A stretch of 64,000 nucleotides of DNA from Clostridium sp. Marseille-P3244. Its GTDB lineage: Bacteria > Bacillota > Clostridia > Lachnospirales > Lachnospiraceae. A model generated the notes under the pieces. The model was not told the DNA's origin. It did not search any database and saw nothing but the letters and a program-made list of their open reading frames with translations. Below, one piece after another: positions 15,445-24,840 of this stretch. Numbering within the stretch: the stretch's first letter is position 1; every line of letters begins with the position of its first letter. Location: positions 1,178,001 through 1,242,000 of the forward strand of contig NZ_LT635549.1 of assembly GCF_900120155.1 (NCBI RefSeq). Reading direction: 5' to 3'. The translations under genes were made by a program, and so were the position numbers.

Positions 15445-17152
15445 ATTAATTGAAAAATTAATGGCAACATAGGTTGTTGCAGTTAGAATTACAAGGCATA
15501 TGAGCCATGGAGTTGCAGTTGTAACTTCATGGTTTCTTTTTGCCTTTTTCCCAGTATACTATCCTTGTCCTGTCTTCGGATTGGAGGTAACCATGAGTAA
15601 TAAACACCTTACATATGATGACAGGCTTACTATCCAGGCAGGTCTGCAGCAGGGATTGAAGATCGCACAGATCGCCAAAAACATTGGAAAGGATCGGTCT
15701 ACTGTCGGCAGAGAGATCAAAGCACACAGGAGACTGGTTGCCACTTCCAAAGGGAACAACTGTATCCACCATCGTACCTGTACCAGAATCCCGAACTGTC
15801 GTTCAGGCTGCTTCCATGGAAAGAAGCAGTGCCAGACAGCATGTGGACGATGCCAGGAAGGATGCCCTGATTATCGGGAAGAATTCTGTACAGACTATGA
15901 AAAGTCACCGTTTGTATGTAATGCCTGTGACCACCGGCTTCGCTGCCGTCTGCGCAGGATGCTCTATGATGCCAAGTATGCTCAGCAGCAGTATGAACAG
16001 ATGCTCTCGGAGTCCCGGAAAGGAATCTCCCTCACAGAGCAGGAATTAAATCGGATCAATGATACGATTACACCACTGCTAAAAAAAGGACAGTCACTTC
16101 CTGTTATCTGTGAACGTTACAGAGATGAGTTGCCAGTATCGAACCGGACAATCTATTCCTATATTGACGCAGGTCTTCTGGATGCCAGAAATATAGATCT
16201 GAGAAGGAAACTACGCAGGTCGGAACGTAAAAAGAGCGGTCCGGTTCTCAGGGTAGATCGAAAATGCCATATCGGACGCAGCTATGAAGAATGCGAGGAA
16301 TATATGCGCCAAAATCCAGATGCCATAGTCAGCCAGATGGACAGTGTGGTCATACACAAAGGCGGCCAGACACTGCTGACAATCTTGTTTACCAACTGTG
16401 ACGTACAGCTCATGTTCCTGAGAGAGCGCAACACAGCGGGATCAGTAACAGAAATATTCTGCCGGCTGCGGGAAGCACTTGGAGATGAGAAATTCCGGAT
16501 GCTTTTTCAGGTTATTATTACCGATCGGGGAAGCGAATTCAGCGATCCCGAAAAAATCGAAGCAGATATGGAGACCGGAGAGATCCAGTGCCGGGTATTC
16601 TATTGTGACCCGATGAATACAAATCAGAAGAGCAACTGTGAACGGAACCATGAATTGATCCGTTATCTCATACCTAAAAATCATGCAAAGGATGAATATA
16701 CGGAAGAAGAGATCAGGGAAATGATGAACCACATCAATTCCTATCCACGAAAAAAGTGGAACGGACAGGCTCCTATAGATCTTTTTATCAAGATCTACGG
16801 CCAGGAGACTGCGAACCTCCTGGGCCTTGAAAAGATCCCATCCGATTCCATAACCCTTACACCGGCTTTGTTTAAGAAGTAAACCGGAATTTTAGAGAAG
16901 ACAGGACACGGTAAAAAAGGAAACACAAACAGGGTGCATTTACAACTTCTGCGAAAAGTAAAAAATGCAGTCTGTGTTTTGTCATGCCTTCCTTTAAGAA
17001 ATTTTACAAGGAAAATCGGAAAAAGGCAATCCAAAGCCAGAAAAACAGCTTAAAACAGTTGCAGTTACTCATGATCTTATGCAGTTACAACTTCATAAAG
17101 TTTTCAATGTGCAGTTACAACTTCAATGTTGCATTTAGAATTTCAATTAACC
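15445..17152 (+). mobile_element. IS30 family insertion sequence
   Basis: About 1.7 kb, bounded by 14-bp direct repeats. Imperfect terminal inverted repeats start with TTAATTGAAA (15446-15455) and end with TTTCAATTAA (17141-17150). It carries one transposase gene. Subterminal copies of GCAGTT(AC/GT)AACTTCA occur at 15516-15530, 17081-17095 and 17111-17125, probable transposase sites. Both frame and ends look intact. It lies in the intergenic region between the LysR gene and its presumed target operon. Confidence 0.88.
15593..16882 (+). CDS. IS30 family transposase
   Basis: 429 residues. N-terminal helix-turn-helix (Y-D-D-R-L-T-I-Q-A-G-L, then D-R-S-T-V-G-R-E-I) as in IS30 (HTH_38), a cysteine-rich insert (about residues 50-115, with several C-x2-4-C pairs), then an integrase-type DDE core: first Asp in S-Q-M-D-S-V-V, second in I-I-T-D-R-G-S-E-F, Glu in S-N-C-E-R-N-H-E. 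The start at 15593 follows TTGGAGGTAACC. Length and motifs are complete, so the element may be active. Confidence 0.93.
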   Translation: MSNKHLTYDDRLTIQAGLQQGLKIAQIAKNIGKDRSTVGREIKAHRRLVATSKGNNCIHHRTCTRIPNCRSGCFHGKKQCQTACGRCQEGCPDYREEFCTDYEKSPFVCNACDHRLRCRLRRMLYDAKYAQQQYEQMLSESRKGISLTEQELNRINDTITPLLKKGQSLPVICERYRDELPVSNRTIYSYIDAGLLDARNIDLRRKLRRSERKKSGPVLRVDRKCHIGRSYEECEEYMRQNPDAIVSQMDSVVIHKGGQTLLTILFTNCDVQLMFLRERNTAGSVTEIFCRLREALGDEKFRMLFQVIITDRGSEFSDPEKIEADMETGEIQCRVFYCDPMNTNQKSNCERNHELIRYLIPKNHAKDEYTEEEIREMMNHINSYPRKKWNGQAPIDLFIKIYGQETANLLGLEKIPSDSITLTPALFKK

Positions 17153-17166
17153 CAGGTCCAGTATAG
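17153..17166. repeat. Direct repeat right of the IS30 element
   Basis: Exact second copy of CAGGTCCAGTATAG (15431-15444). Confidence 0.75.
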
Positions 17167-17170
17167 GTAT

Positions 17171-17199
17171 TCATGATATTCCTGTCAAGAATATCATGA
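17171..17199. promoter_or_regulatory. Candidate LysR operator of the hydrolase operon
   Basis: TCATGATATTC (17171-17181) and GAATATCATGA (17189-17199) form a perfect 11-bp inverted repeat with a 7-bp spacer, about 70 bp before the first gene. It contains the T-N11-A pattern of LysR sites. Confidence 0.55.
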
Positions 17200-17267
17200 T
17201 ATGAAATATAAATATTAGACATATCGCTTCTGTGCATTTATGATAAAAGCACAGGAGGTGCAGCAGA

Positions 17268-17510
17268 ATGGCAGATGCATTCGATACGCCCGCTTTGATC
17301 TATCAGAATCTAAAGGACGCCGGCTGTGACATACAGACAACAGAGAATTGCATGTCTTTTGTAAAAGCCGGAAATTTAAAAGGAATGTTGCCGATTCTTC
17401 AGCAGTATCGAAAGGCGCTGCTCGGCACAGTACGGACAGGTCAAAAGAAAATCGACTGTCTGGATTATCTGATCTATAAAATTCAAAAAGAAATGAATGG
17501 AGGACTTTGA
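17268..17510 (+). CDS. Small hypothetical protein (first gene of hydrolase operon)
   Basis: 80 residues. After a loosely structured start, a basic amphipathic helix (about residues 42-76, with R-K-A-L-L and Q-K-K-I-D-C-L-D-Y-L-I-Y) resembles the dimerisation helix found at the end of MerR-type regulators, but there is no DNA-binding domain. CAGGAGGTG precedes the ATG. It ends 1 nt before the hydrolase start. Function unknown; the operon position suggests it works with the hydrolase or reductase, perhaps as a sensor fragment or partner. Confidence 0.65.
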   Translation: MADAFDTPALIYQNLKDAGCDIQTTENCMSFVKAGNLKGMLPILQQYRKALLGTVRTGQKKIDCLDYLIYKIQKEMNGGL

Positions 17511-17511
17511 T

Positions 17512-18501
17512 ATGGAAGAAAAATTGATTTTGACAGAGGGATGGGACAAGACTTTTCCCCGGAGTGACAAGGCAGATCACAGCAAGGTGATATTCCATAA
17601 CCGTTACGGAATTACTCTGGCAGCGGATCTGTATAAGCCGAAGAATGCCGGAGGCAGGCTGGCGGCCATCGCCGTATGCGGGCCCTTTGGTGCGGTAAAA
17701 GAGCAGGCTGCAGGTCTGTATGCACAGACGATGGCGGAGCGTGGATTTCTGACCATCGCATTCGATCCGTCTTTCACCGGTGAGAGCGGCGGCCAGCCCC
17801 GGTATATGGCATCCCCGGATATCAATACGGAGGATTTTCAGGCGGCTGTGGACTATCTGTCGCTGCGGGAAGATGTAGACCCGGAGAAGATCGGAATTAT
17901 CGGTATCTGCGGCTGGGGAGGCATGGCGCTGAACGCCGCGGCCCTGGACACCCGGATTAAAGCGGCTGTGGCCTCTACGATGTACGACATGGCCCGTGTG
18001 AACGCGAATGGCTACTTTGATGCAGAGGACAGCGAAGCTGCCCGCTTCGAAAGGAAAAAAGCCCTTAATGCACAGCGGACCGAAGATTACAAAAACGGTT
18101 CTTATGCCCTGGGCGGCGGTGTGGCAGAGCAGGTTCCGGAGGACGCGCCCTTTTATGTAAAAGATTATCACGACTACTACAAGACCCGGCGGGGATATCA
18201 TGCCCGTTCGCTTAATTCCAACGGCGGCTGGAATGTAACCGGCACCATGTCTTTTATGAACCAGCCCATTCTGCGGTACAGCAATGAGATCCGCTCTGCC
18301 GTGCTGATCATCCACGGTGAAAAAGCCCATTCCTGCTATTTCAGCCGTGACGCTTATGCCAATATGATGAAAGACAATCCGAATCCGGAGAACAAGGAAC
18401 TGCTGATCATTCCCGGCGCGGTGCATACGGATTTGTATGACAAACTGGATGTGATTCCCTTTGACAAAATGGCGGCATTTTTTCAGAATGCCATGAACTA
18501 A
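17512..18501 (+). CDS. Alpha/beta hydrolase with a cysteine nucleophile elbow
   Basis: 329 residues. The alpha/beta fold is shown by G-P-F-G-A near the oxyanion region, F-D-P-S-F-T-G-E-S-G-G, and the nucleophile elbow G-I-C-G-W-G-G (about residues 128-134), where Cys replaces the usual Ser as in dienelactone hydrolases. Late acid and base residues could be in I-H-G-E-K-A-H and I-P-G-A-V-H-T-D. It is related to clostridial hydrolases annotated as dienelactone hydrolase or YcjY-like; substrate unknown. GGAGG lies 7 nt before the ATG at 17512. Second gene of a three-gene unit. Confidence 0.8.
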   Translation: MEEKLILTEGWDKTFPRSDKADHSKVIFHNRYGITLAADLYKPKNAGGRLAAIAVCGPFGAVKEQAAGLYAQTMAERGFLTIAFDPSFTGESGGQPRYMASPDINTEDFQAAVDYLSLREDVDPEKIGIIGICGWGGMALNAAALDTRIKAAVASTMYDMARVNANGYFDAEDSEAARFERKKALNAQRTEDYKNGSYALGGGVAEQVPEDAPFYVKDYHDYYKTRRGYHARSLNSNGGWNVTGTMSFMNQPILRYSNEIRSAVLIIHGEKAHSCYFSRDAYANMMKDNPNPENKELLIIPGAVHTDLYDKLDVIPFDKMAAFFQNAMN

Positions 18502-18548
18502 AAGGTTATTTTCAGCAGATAACCGGAGGGCAGGAGGCAACGATATTT

Positions 18549-19394
18549 ATGAAACAAAAACCGATTTCGCTTCTGATTACAGTCGTGGTTTTGATCAGCT
18601 GCCTGACAGTATCGTGGTAAACGGGTACTCTCCTTTTGGCGGCAGGGCTTGGGACCTATGCCCTTCATGGAAGGATCTGCACAAATGCAGTGTGCGAAGC
18701 CATACAAAGCGGATAGCGCCTCATTGATACCGCATCCTTTTACGGAAACGAGAGGGAAGTGGGTGAAGGCGTCCGTAAATCCGGCGTGCCGAGAGAGAAA
18801 ATCTTCGTGCAGACCAAGCTGTATCCAAATCAGTACAGCCATGCTGCAAAAGCCATTGATGAAGCGCTGAAGAAGCTGGACATTGGCTATATTGATATGC
18901 TGCTGCATCATCCGGCCCCAGACGATGTAACGGCGTATGCGGCAATCGAAAAGGCCATACAGGACGGGAAAGTGCGCACTGCCGGTATTTCCTGCTACTA
19001 TATCCGGGAGACAGATCCTTTCCTGCCGGAAGTATCCATAAAACCGGCGCTGATTCAAAATGAGATCCATCCGTATTATCAGGACAGCCCGGTGGTGGAG
19101 TATATTCAGAATAAAGGAATTGCTGTCCAGGCCTGGTATCCACTGGGCGGGCGGGGATACACCGGGGCAATGCTGGACGATCCTGTACTGCAGGAGATCG
19201 CGGCAGCACACAGAAAATCCGCAGCCCAGGTAATCCTCCGGTGGGATTTGCAAAAGGGGGTGGCGGTCATTCCGGGATCAGGCAATCCCGATCACATCAG
19301 GGACAATATCTCCATTTTTGATTTTGAGCTGTCAGCAGAGGAAATGAAGCAGATTGCCGCATTGGAGAAGAGGGAAAAGCACGACTGGTATTAA
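18549..19394 (+). pseudogene. Aldo/keto reductase, broken by frameshifts and an amber codon
   Basis: From 18759 to 19394 an intact frame encodes the C-terminal three quarters of an aldo/keto reductase (L-H-H-P near the active-site region, I-Q-N-E-I-H-P-Y, I-P-G-S-G-N-P-D-H-I). The 5' part is recognisable but damaged: GGAGG precedes an ATG at 18549, the frame must shift once within the first 20 codons and again near 18620, and TAG at 18714-18716 replaces the tyrosine expected in G-Y-R-L-I-D-T-A. The sequence around it (S-F-Y-G-N-E) is perfectly conserved, so decay looks recent. Third gene of the operon. Confidence 0.8.
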
Positions 19395-19427
19395 ATCACG
19401 GAGAATATAAAAATATTGTCAAAAATG

Positions 19428-19469
19428 AAGGCAGACAACGGGATCGCGAAGATACTTGTTGTCTGCCTT
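19428..19469. terminator. Bidirectional terminator between reductase pseudogene and glpK
   Basis: A perfect 12-bp stem AAGGCAGACAAC (19428-19439) with GTTGTCTGCCTT (19458-19469). On the minus strand it is followed by CATTTTTGAC, so it best fits termination of glpK; on the plus strand the T run is short. Confidence 0.75.
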
Positions 19470-19507
19470 ATTCGGCCTTGCATCCACAGCAGAACCTTTA
19501 TGTGGTT

Positions 19508-21088
<1,581 letters not shown>

Positions 21089-21151
21089 TCATTATAACAT
21101 ACCCCGGAGAAAAAAGGGGATCACAGCGAAGAACAGATTTCAAAAAAATAC

Positions 21152-21195
21152 TTGACGTATCTAAAATAATAGTGTACTATGTAACTATAGCACTA
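21152..21195 (+). promoter_or_regulatory. Promoter and operator of the YtrA-type operon
   Basis: TTGACG (21152-21157), 17 bp, TACTAT (21175-21180). Overlapping it, TAGTG (21170-21174) and CACTA (21191-21195) with flanking CTAT/ATAG form a dyad, as expected for autorepression by the GntR/YtrA protein encoded next. Confidence 0.6.
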
Positions 21196-21231
21196 ATACA
21201 CATGAGATCATCACACTGAAGGAGGGATGAC

Positions 21232-21612
21232 ATGGAATATAATGCAGGCACTCCGATCTATCTCCAGGTCATACATGAGCTGAAGAAGAGAATGGTCAAA
21301 GGAGAATTAAAACCGGGAGACAAGATGCCCTCCAGCCGGGACCTGGCGGTAGAGTTCAAAGTCAATCAGAATACGGCTGCCAGGATCTACCGGGAGATGG
21401 AAATGGCAGGATACTGCTTTACAAGACGAGGCATCGGTACCTTTGTATCAGAGGAGGAGAATATGTTTGAGACATTAAAAAAAGAGATGGCAGGGAAACT
21501 GCTGGGAGATTTTATGCATGAGATGGAAGATCTGGGCTTCCGGAAGGATGATATTATCACCCAGATCGAAGAATATGAGGAGGACAAGGAGGACGGAGAC
21601 AATGATGCTTGA
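21232..21612 (+). CDS. GntR family regulator, YtrA subfamily
   Basis: 126 residues. GntR winged helix at the N-terminus: P-I-Y-L-Q-V-I-H-E-L-K, G-D-K-M-P-S-S-R-D-L-A, N-T-A-A-R-I-Y-R-E-M-E and the wing G-I-G-T-F-V. The short helical tail with no effector domain is typical of YtrA regulators, which repress adjacent ABC transporters in Gram-positives, often answering cell-wall stress. The stop overlaps the ABC ATPase start. GAAGGAGGGATGAC precedes the ATG. Confidence 0.9.
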   Translation: MEYNAGTPIYLQVIHELKKRMVKGELKPGDKMPSSRDLAVEFKVNQNTAARIYREMEMAGYCFTRRGIGTFVSEEENMFETLKKEMAGKLLGDFMHEMEDLGFRKDDIITQIEEYEEDKEDGDNDA

Positions 21613-22288
21613 ATGTAGAGACCTGACAAAATGGTATGGCGGCACAGAGGCTGTGGCGGATCTTACACTGAATCTGGACGAGGGGAAACTGTATGGGCTT
21701 CTGGGAGAGAACGGGAGCGGCAAGACAACATGGATGAAGATGGCGGCGGGGCTGGCGAAGCCAAGCCACGGTGAGATCATCTACAAGGGACATCCGCTCA
21801 CTTACAGGGATAAAGGGGAGATCGCATACATGGCGACAGAGCCGTTTTTCTATGATTTTATGAAAGTGGCGGATGTGGGGCTCTATTATGAAGATTTTTT
21901 CAAGGACTTTGACCGCGGAAGGTTTACAGACCTGATGATAAAGATGGGAATTCCGGACACGCGGAAAGTCAGGGATCTGTCCAGCGGCATGGCCGCAAAG
22001 GTCAAACTGGCGGCGACGCTGTCCAGAAATGCGGAACTGTATCTTCTGGATGAACCTTTAAACGGTGTCGATTATAAGGCAAGGGAAGAGATCGTGGATC
22101 TGATCCTGGAAGAGGCAGACGGGAAGAAGACCTTTGTGATCTCCACGCATCTGCTGGAAGAAGTGGAAAGTTTTATTGAGTATGCTATCTTTATCAGATC
22201 AGGTCAGCTGGTGGACAAGATCAACCTGGAGTCGGAACGAATGAAGAGCGGCCGGTCTCTCGGTGAGATCTATATGGATATCATGTGA
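21602..22288 (+). CDS. ABC transporter ATP-binding protein (YtrB-like)
   Basis: 228 residues. Walker A G-E-N-G-S-G-K-T-T, signature L-S-S-G-M-A-A-K-V-K-L, Walker B L-Y-L-L-D-E-P-L-N-G-V-D. The signature is the degenerate L-S-x-G-M type of the ABC-2 export subfamily adjacent to YtrA regulators. It starts inside the regulator's last codons (ATGATG at 21602) and ends shortly before the permease, so translation is coupled. Substrate unknown; probably drug or envelope-stress related. Confidence 0.88.
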   Translation: MMLECRDLTKWYGGTEAVADLTLNLDEGKLYGLLGENGSGKTTWMKMAAGLAKPSHGEIIYKGHPLTYRDKGEIAYMATEPFFYDFMKVADVGLYYEDFFKDFDRGRFTDLMIKMGIPDTRKVRDLSSGMAAKVKLAATLSRNAELYLLDEPLNGVDYKAREEIVDLILEEADGKKTFVISTHLLEEVESFIEYAIFIRSGQLVDKINLESERMKSGRSLGEIYMDIM

Positions 22289-22302
22289 GGAGGAACGTGG
22301 AG

Positions 22303-23070
22303 ATGGGAAAACTGATTAAATATGAATGGAAGAAACAGAAAACTTCAAGGCTGATCATTCTTGCCGCGCTGGTGCTGGGAGCCGCGGTATTCGGATGGGC
22401 GCTGTTGTTTGGACATGACACATTGGCGGGGCTTACCATGGCACTGATGTTTTTCGTCGCGTTTCTGGTACTTTTATATACGGGGATCGAAAGTGTCATT
22501 GTCCTGAACCGGGATCTGAGGACGAAACAGAGCTATATGCTCTGGATGGTCCCGAAACCGATCTGGGAGATCCTGGGGGCGAAATTTATTTCTGCCATAC
22601 TGCAGATGCTTTTTGTATTTGCCCTGTTCTTTACGGCAGGCTGCATATGCCTGGCATTCAGTGTGATCGACATCGGCGGCGTAAGAGCGATCGTCGAAGG
22701 GGTGAGAAAGGTGCTGCAGATCACCGCGGAAGGCGGGATCAAGTGGGCGGACATCCGGGTGATCCTGATATTTGCCGTCTATCTCTTCCTTTTCTGGATG
22801 GCTGTGATCTTTATCGGGTTTTTCTCCGTGATCCTGGCCCGTACCGTTCTGGTCAGATCCAGGTTTGCCGGACTGCTGGCGGTGATCCTGTTCTTTGTCC
22901 TGAACGTTCTGATGGAGATCGGTCTGGTGGCCCTGTATTCCGTTCCGGGCATCCAGGGTATGGCGGCATCCGGAGGCTGGAATATATGGGATATCGGATA
23001 TTTTGCGGCGGTGTCTCTGCTCCTGTTCGGAGCGTCCGGATGGCTGGCAGACAGGAAGCTGAGTGTATAG
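22303..23070 (+). CDS. ABC-2 type permease of the YtrA operon
   Basis: 255 residues with about six hydrophobic segments (around residues 17-35, 43-62, 95-120, 150-175, 190-210, 230-250) and a basic N-terminus G-K-L-I-K-Y-E-W-K-K-Q-K typical of ABC-2 permeases. The ATG at 22303 is chosen because GAGGAGGAA lies about 9 nt upstream; a GTG overlapping the preceding stop is possible but less well placed. Third gene of the regulator/ATPase/permease operon. Confidence 0.85.
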   Translation: MGKLIKYEWKKQKTSRLIILAALVLGAAVFGWALLFGHDTLAGLTMALMFFVAFLVLLYTGIESVIVLNRDLRTKQSYMLWMVPKPIWEILGAKFISAILQMLFVFALFFTAGCICLAFSVIDIGGVRAIVEGVRKVLQITAEGGIKWADIRVILIFAVYLFLFWMAVIFIGFFSVILARTVLVRSRFAGLLAVILFFVLNVLMEIGLVALYSVPGIQGMAASGGWNIWDIGYFAAVSLLLFGASGWLADRKLSV

Positions 23071-23092
23071 ATGGTGAAGTGTACAGTCAGGA

Positions 23093-23153
23093 AAAGCGCT
23101 GCCATGTGCGGCACCGGTCCGGGATGGGCCGGCACAGCCGCGGCAGCGCCTTT
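23093..23153. terminator. Bidirectional terminator between the ABC operon and ybaK
   Basis: AAAGCGCTGCC (23093-23103) pairs with GGCAGCGC-C-TTT (23142-23153), with further inner pairs (CCGGTCC/GGGCCGG), giving one long GC-rich hairpin with A/T flanks on both strands. Confidence 0.7.
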
Positions 23154-23193
23154 GCCGTGCAGAACAGTGAATAGATATTTCCGGGCCGCGGGA

Positions 23194-23661
23194 TCATTTA
23201 CATACATCGATCCATTCTTTCGCCCGGGCATATGTTTCCAGCTCATCGCAGGTCATCTCCACAGCTGAACTGGAACTTCCGGCAGCCGGAAATACTGTGT
23301 CAAACCGTTTCATGGATACATCCAGATAAGTGGTCACGGAATCCGGGTTACCGAAGGGGCAGACACCGCCGACGGCATGACCGGTCATATGCTCCACATC
23401 TTCCGGAGCGAGCATCCTGGCCTTCATCCCGAAGAATTGTTTGAACTTGCTGTTGTCGATCTTCTTGTCCCCGGCTGTTACGATCAGGATCGCGGCGTCT
23501 TTTTCCCTTGTGTAAAAGGACAGTGTTTTTGCGATCCTTGCCGGCTCCACGCCGACGGCCTGGGCCGCCAGGTCTACGGTGGCGCTGGATACCTGGAATT
23601 CAAGGATCTCCTTGTTAATATTGTTTTCTTTAAAATAGTTTCTGACGATTTTTACAGACAT
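23194..23661 (-). CDS. YbaK/EbsC family aminoacyl-tRNA deacylase
   Basis: 155 residues, complete. Members hydrolyse mischarged tRNAs such as Cys-tRNA-Pro in trans. Family features are S-A-T-V-D-L-A-A-Q-A-V-G-V near the N-terminus, I-A-K-T-L-S-F, the conserved K in A-G-D-K-K-I-D-N-S-K-F-K, and G-G-V-C-P-F-G in the C-terminal third. Single gene; its stop faces the ABC operon. GAAGG lies a little far from the ATG, so translation may be modest. Confidence 0.9.
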   Translation of the reverse strand: MSVKIVRNYFKENNINKEILEFQVSSATVDLAAQAVGVEPARIAKTLSFYTREKDAAILIVTAGDKKIDNSKFKQFFGMKARMLAPEDVEHMTGHAVGGVCPFGNPDSVTTYLDVSMKRFDTVFPAAGSSSSAVEMTCDELETYARAKEWIDVCK

Positions 23662-23785
23662 AATATTAAGGAACCTTCTTTCGTAATATAGCAGTTAAGC
23701 GCTGATATTATAACATGTGGTTAATAAAAATACAATCTGCAGCGGCATGACTTTGTACAGGTTTGAGAACAGGACATCTATCTTA

Positions 23786-23814
23786 TTGATTTTCTTTCCC
23801 GGACGTGGTAAGAT
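23786..23814 (+). promoter_or_regulatory. Promoter of the thiW leader
   Basis: TTGATT (23786-23791), exact 17-bp spacer, TAAGAT (23809-23814) with the extended -10 TG at 23806-23807. Start expected near 23821, giving a leader of about 250 nt before thiW. Confidence 0.65.
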
Positions 23815-23842
23815 GAATCCCGTACAATCGAATAAAAAGTTT

Positions 23843-24062
23843 TCCCGGACGGGGAGCGCCGCTCCGGGTTTTTACTGTACACAGGAGCGTTAAGCATCTT
23901 TTCCCTGACGGATCTCAAAGTCAGGGAATGTACAAAAACACATGCGAGGGAATCCGTGTTCCGGAGTGAGAGGGCGCCAGTAAGCGCCGACCGTTAAGTG
24001 CCGGCTGTGCGGTTGTCAGACTGCGCCAGGGACAAAAAGCATGGCGGTACGTGTACAGGAGG
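23843..24062 (+). promoter_or_regulatory. Structured leader of thiW, unassigned riboswitch-like RNA
   Basis: A 5' hairpin (CCCGGA/TCCGGG, about 23844-23868) is followed by TTTTTAC. Then CTGTACAC (23875-23882) pairs with GTGTACAG (24051-24058), closing a domain of about 185 nt; the 3' strand overlaps the AGGAGG ribosome-binding site (24057-24062) of thiW. Inside are a hairpin TCCCTGAC/GTCAGGGA (about 23902-23928) and GGCGC/GCGCC (about 23973-23987). I cannot match it to TPP, cobalamin, SAM, purine, glycine, lysine, FMN, M-box or T-box consensus. A closing helix that takes up the ribosome-binding site is typical of translation-controlling riboswitches. Confidence 0.6.
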
Positions 24063-24069
24063 TTGAGAG

Positions 24070-24606
24070 ATGAAAAATGTCAATGTAAGGAAACTTGCTC
24101 TTGCGGGTATTCTGGTAGCAGTCGGCATCGTATGTTCGCCATTGTCGATCCCGGTGGGAGCATCAAAGTGCGCTCCGGTCCAGCATTTTATCAACATACT
24201 TGGCGGTGTGTTCCTGGGACCAGGTTATGCAGTGGGAATGGCGTTTGTCACAAGTCTTTTCAGAAACCTGATGGCTACGGGAACACTGCTTGCGTTTCCG
24301 GGATCCATGTGTGGAGCTTTTTTGTGCGGAATGCTGTACAAATATGGAAAGCATCTTCCACTGGCGTATCTGGGAGAGCTGTTTGGAACATCCGTTATCG
24401 GCGGGCTGCTGAGTTATCCTGTCGCTACGCTTATCATGGGGAGTGAAAGCGCGGTATTCGGATTTGTCCTTCCGTTTTTTGTATCCAGTTTCGGGGGGAC
24501 CATCATCGCAGTGATTCTGGTGACAGCGATGAAAAAGATGAAAGTGTTTGACATTTATCTGGGTAATCTGGATAAAGCAGCGCAGACAGTTAAGAAAAAG
24601 AAGTAA
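24070..24606 (+). CDS. thiW: Thiazole (hydroxyethylthiazole) transporter S-component
   Basis: 178 residues with five to six hydrophobic segments. The N-terminal A-L-A-G-I-L-V-A-V-G-I, S-I-P-V-G-A-S-K-C-A-P-V-Q-H and the L-G-P-G-Y-A-V-G-M-A-F motif identify ThiW, an ECF-type substrate-binding membrane protein for the thiazole moiety of thiamine. AGGAGG lies 7 nt before the ATG. The basic lysine-rich C-terminus is cytoplasmic. It leads a cluster in which thiM phosphorylates the imported thiazole. Its own leader is not a TPP riboswitch; that lies after it, before thiM. Confidence 0.9.
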   Translation: MKNVNVRKLALAGILVAVGIVCSPLSIPVGASKCAPVQHFINILGGVFLGPGYAVGMAFVTSLFRNLMATGTLLAFPGSMCGAFLCGMLYKYGKHLPLAYLGELFGTSVIGGLLSYPVATLIMGSESAVFGFVLPFFVSSFGGTIIAVILVTAMKKMKVFDIYLGNLDKAAQTVKKKK

Positions 24607-24652
24607 CAAGACGTGATTTTATGCCAGATAAAAAATCAGATTTATAAAAGAA

Positions 24653-24792
24653 AAACGGGGAGCTTGCGCCGGAAGCAGGCTGAGAGTAAGCTGGAACGCT
24701 TTGACCCGCAACCTGATTTGGGTAATGCCAACGTAGGGAGATACAGAATATTTACGACGTGGGTATCTTTTAATCAGGTTCCCCGTTTTTTT
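24653..24792 (+). promoter_or_regulatory. TPP riboswitch with terminator, controlling thiM-cytX
   Basis: The TPP aptamer (about 24656-24745) is nearly consensus: CTGAGA at 24680-24685, ACCTGATTTGGGTAATGCCA at 24711-24730, and ACGTAGGGA. AACCTGATT (24710-24718) inside the aptamer pairs perfectly with AATCAGGTT (24772-24780), followed by CCCCG and seven Ts: the terminator forms at the expense of the aptamer only when arranged by ligand-dependent folding. AACGGGGA (24654-24661) can also pair with TCCCCGTT. Thiamine pyrophosphate should switch off the downstream genes. Confidence 0.93.
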
Positions 24793-24840
24793 ATTATATG
24801 GAAAGACAGGTGATTTTTTGTACGGCAGGAGGACAACATC

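Noticed and set aside
17215..18540. A 441-codon open frame on the minus strand
   Set aside because: Shadow of the alpha/beta hydrolase and small gene; no ribosome-binding site and no recognisable domain.
18714..18716. Possible amber recoding (selenocysteine/pyrrolysine-like)
   Set aside because: Selenocysteine uses TGA, no pyrrolysine genes are seen, and two frameshifts upstream show ordinary decay.
23843..24062. TPP or cobalamin riboswitch upstream of thiW
   Set aside because: No CTGAGA plus GGATAATGCC-type cores and no cobalamin B12-box; the true TPP aptamer is at 24656-24745.
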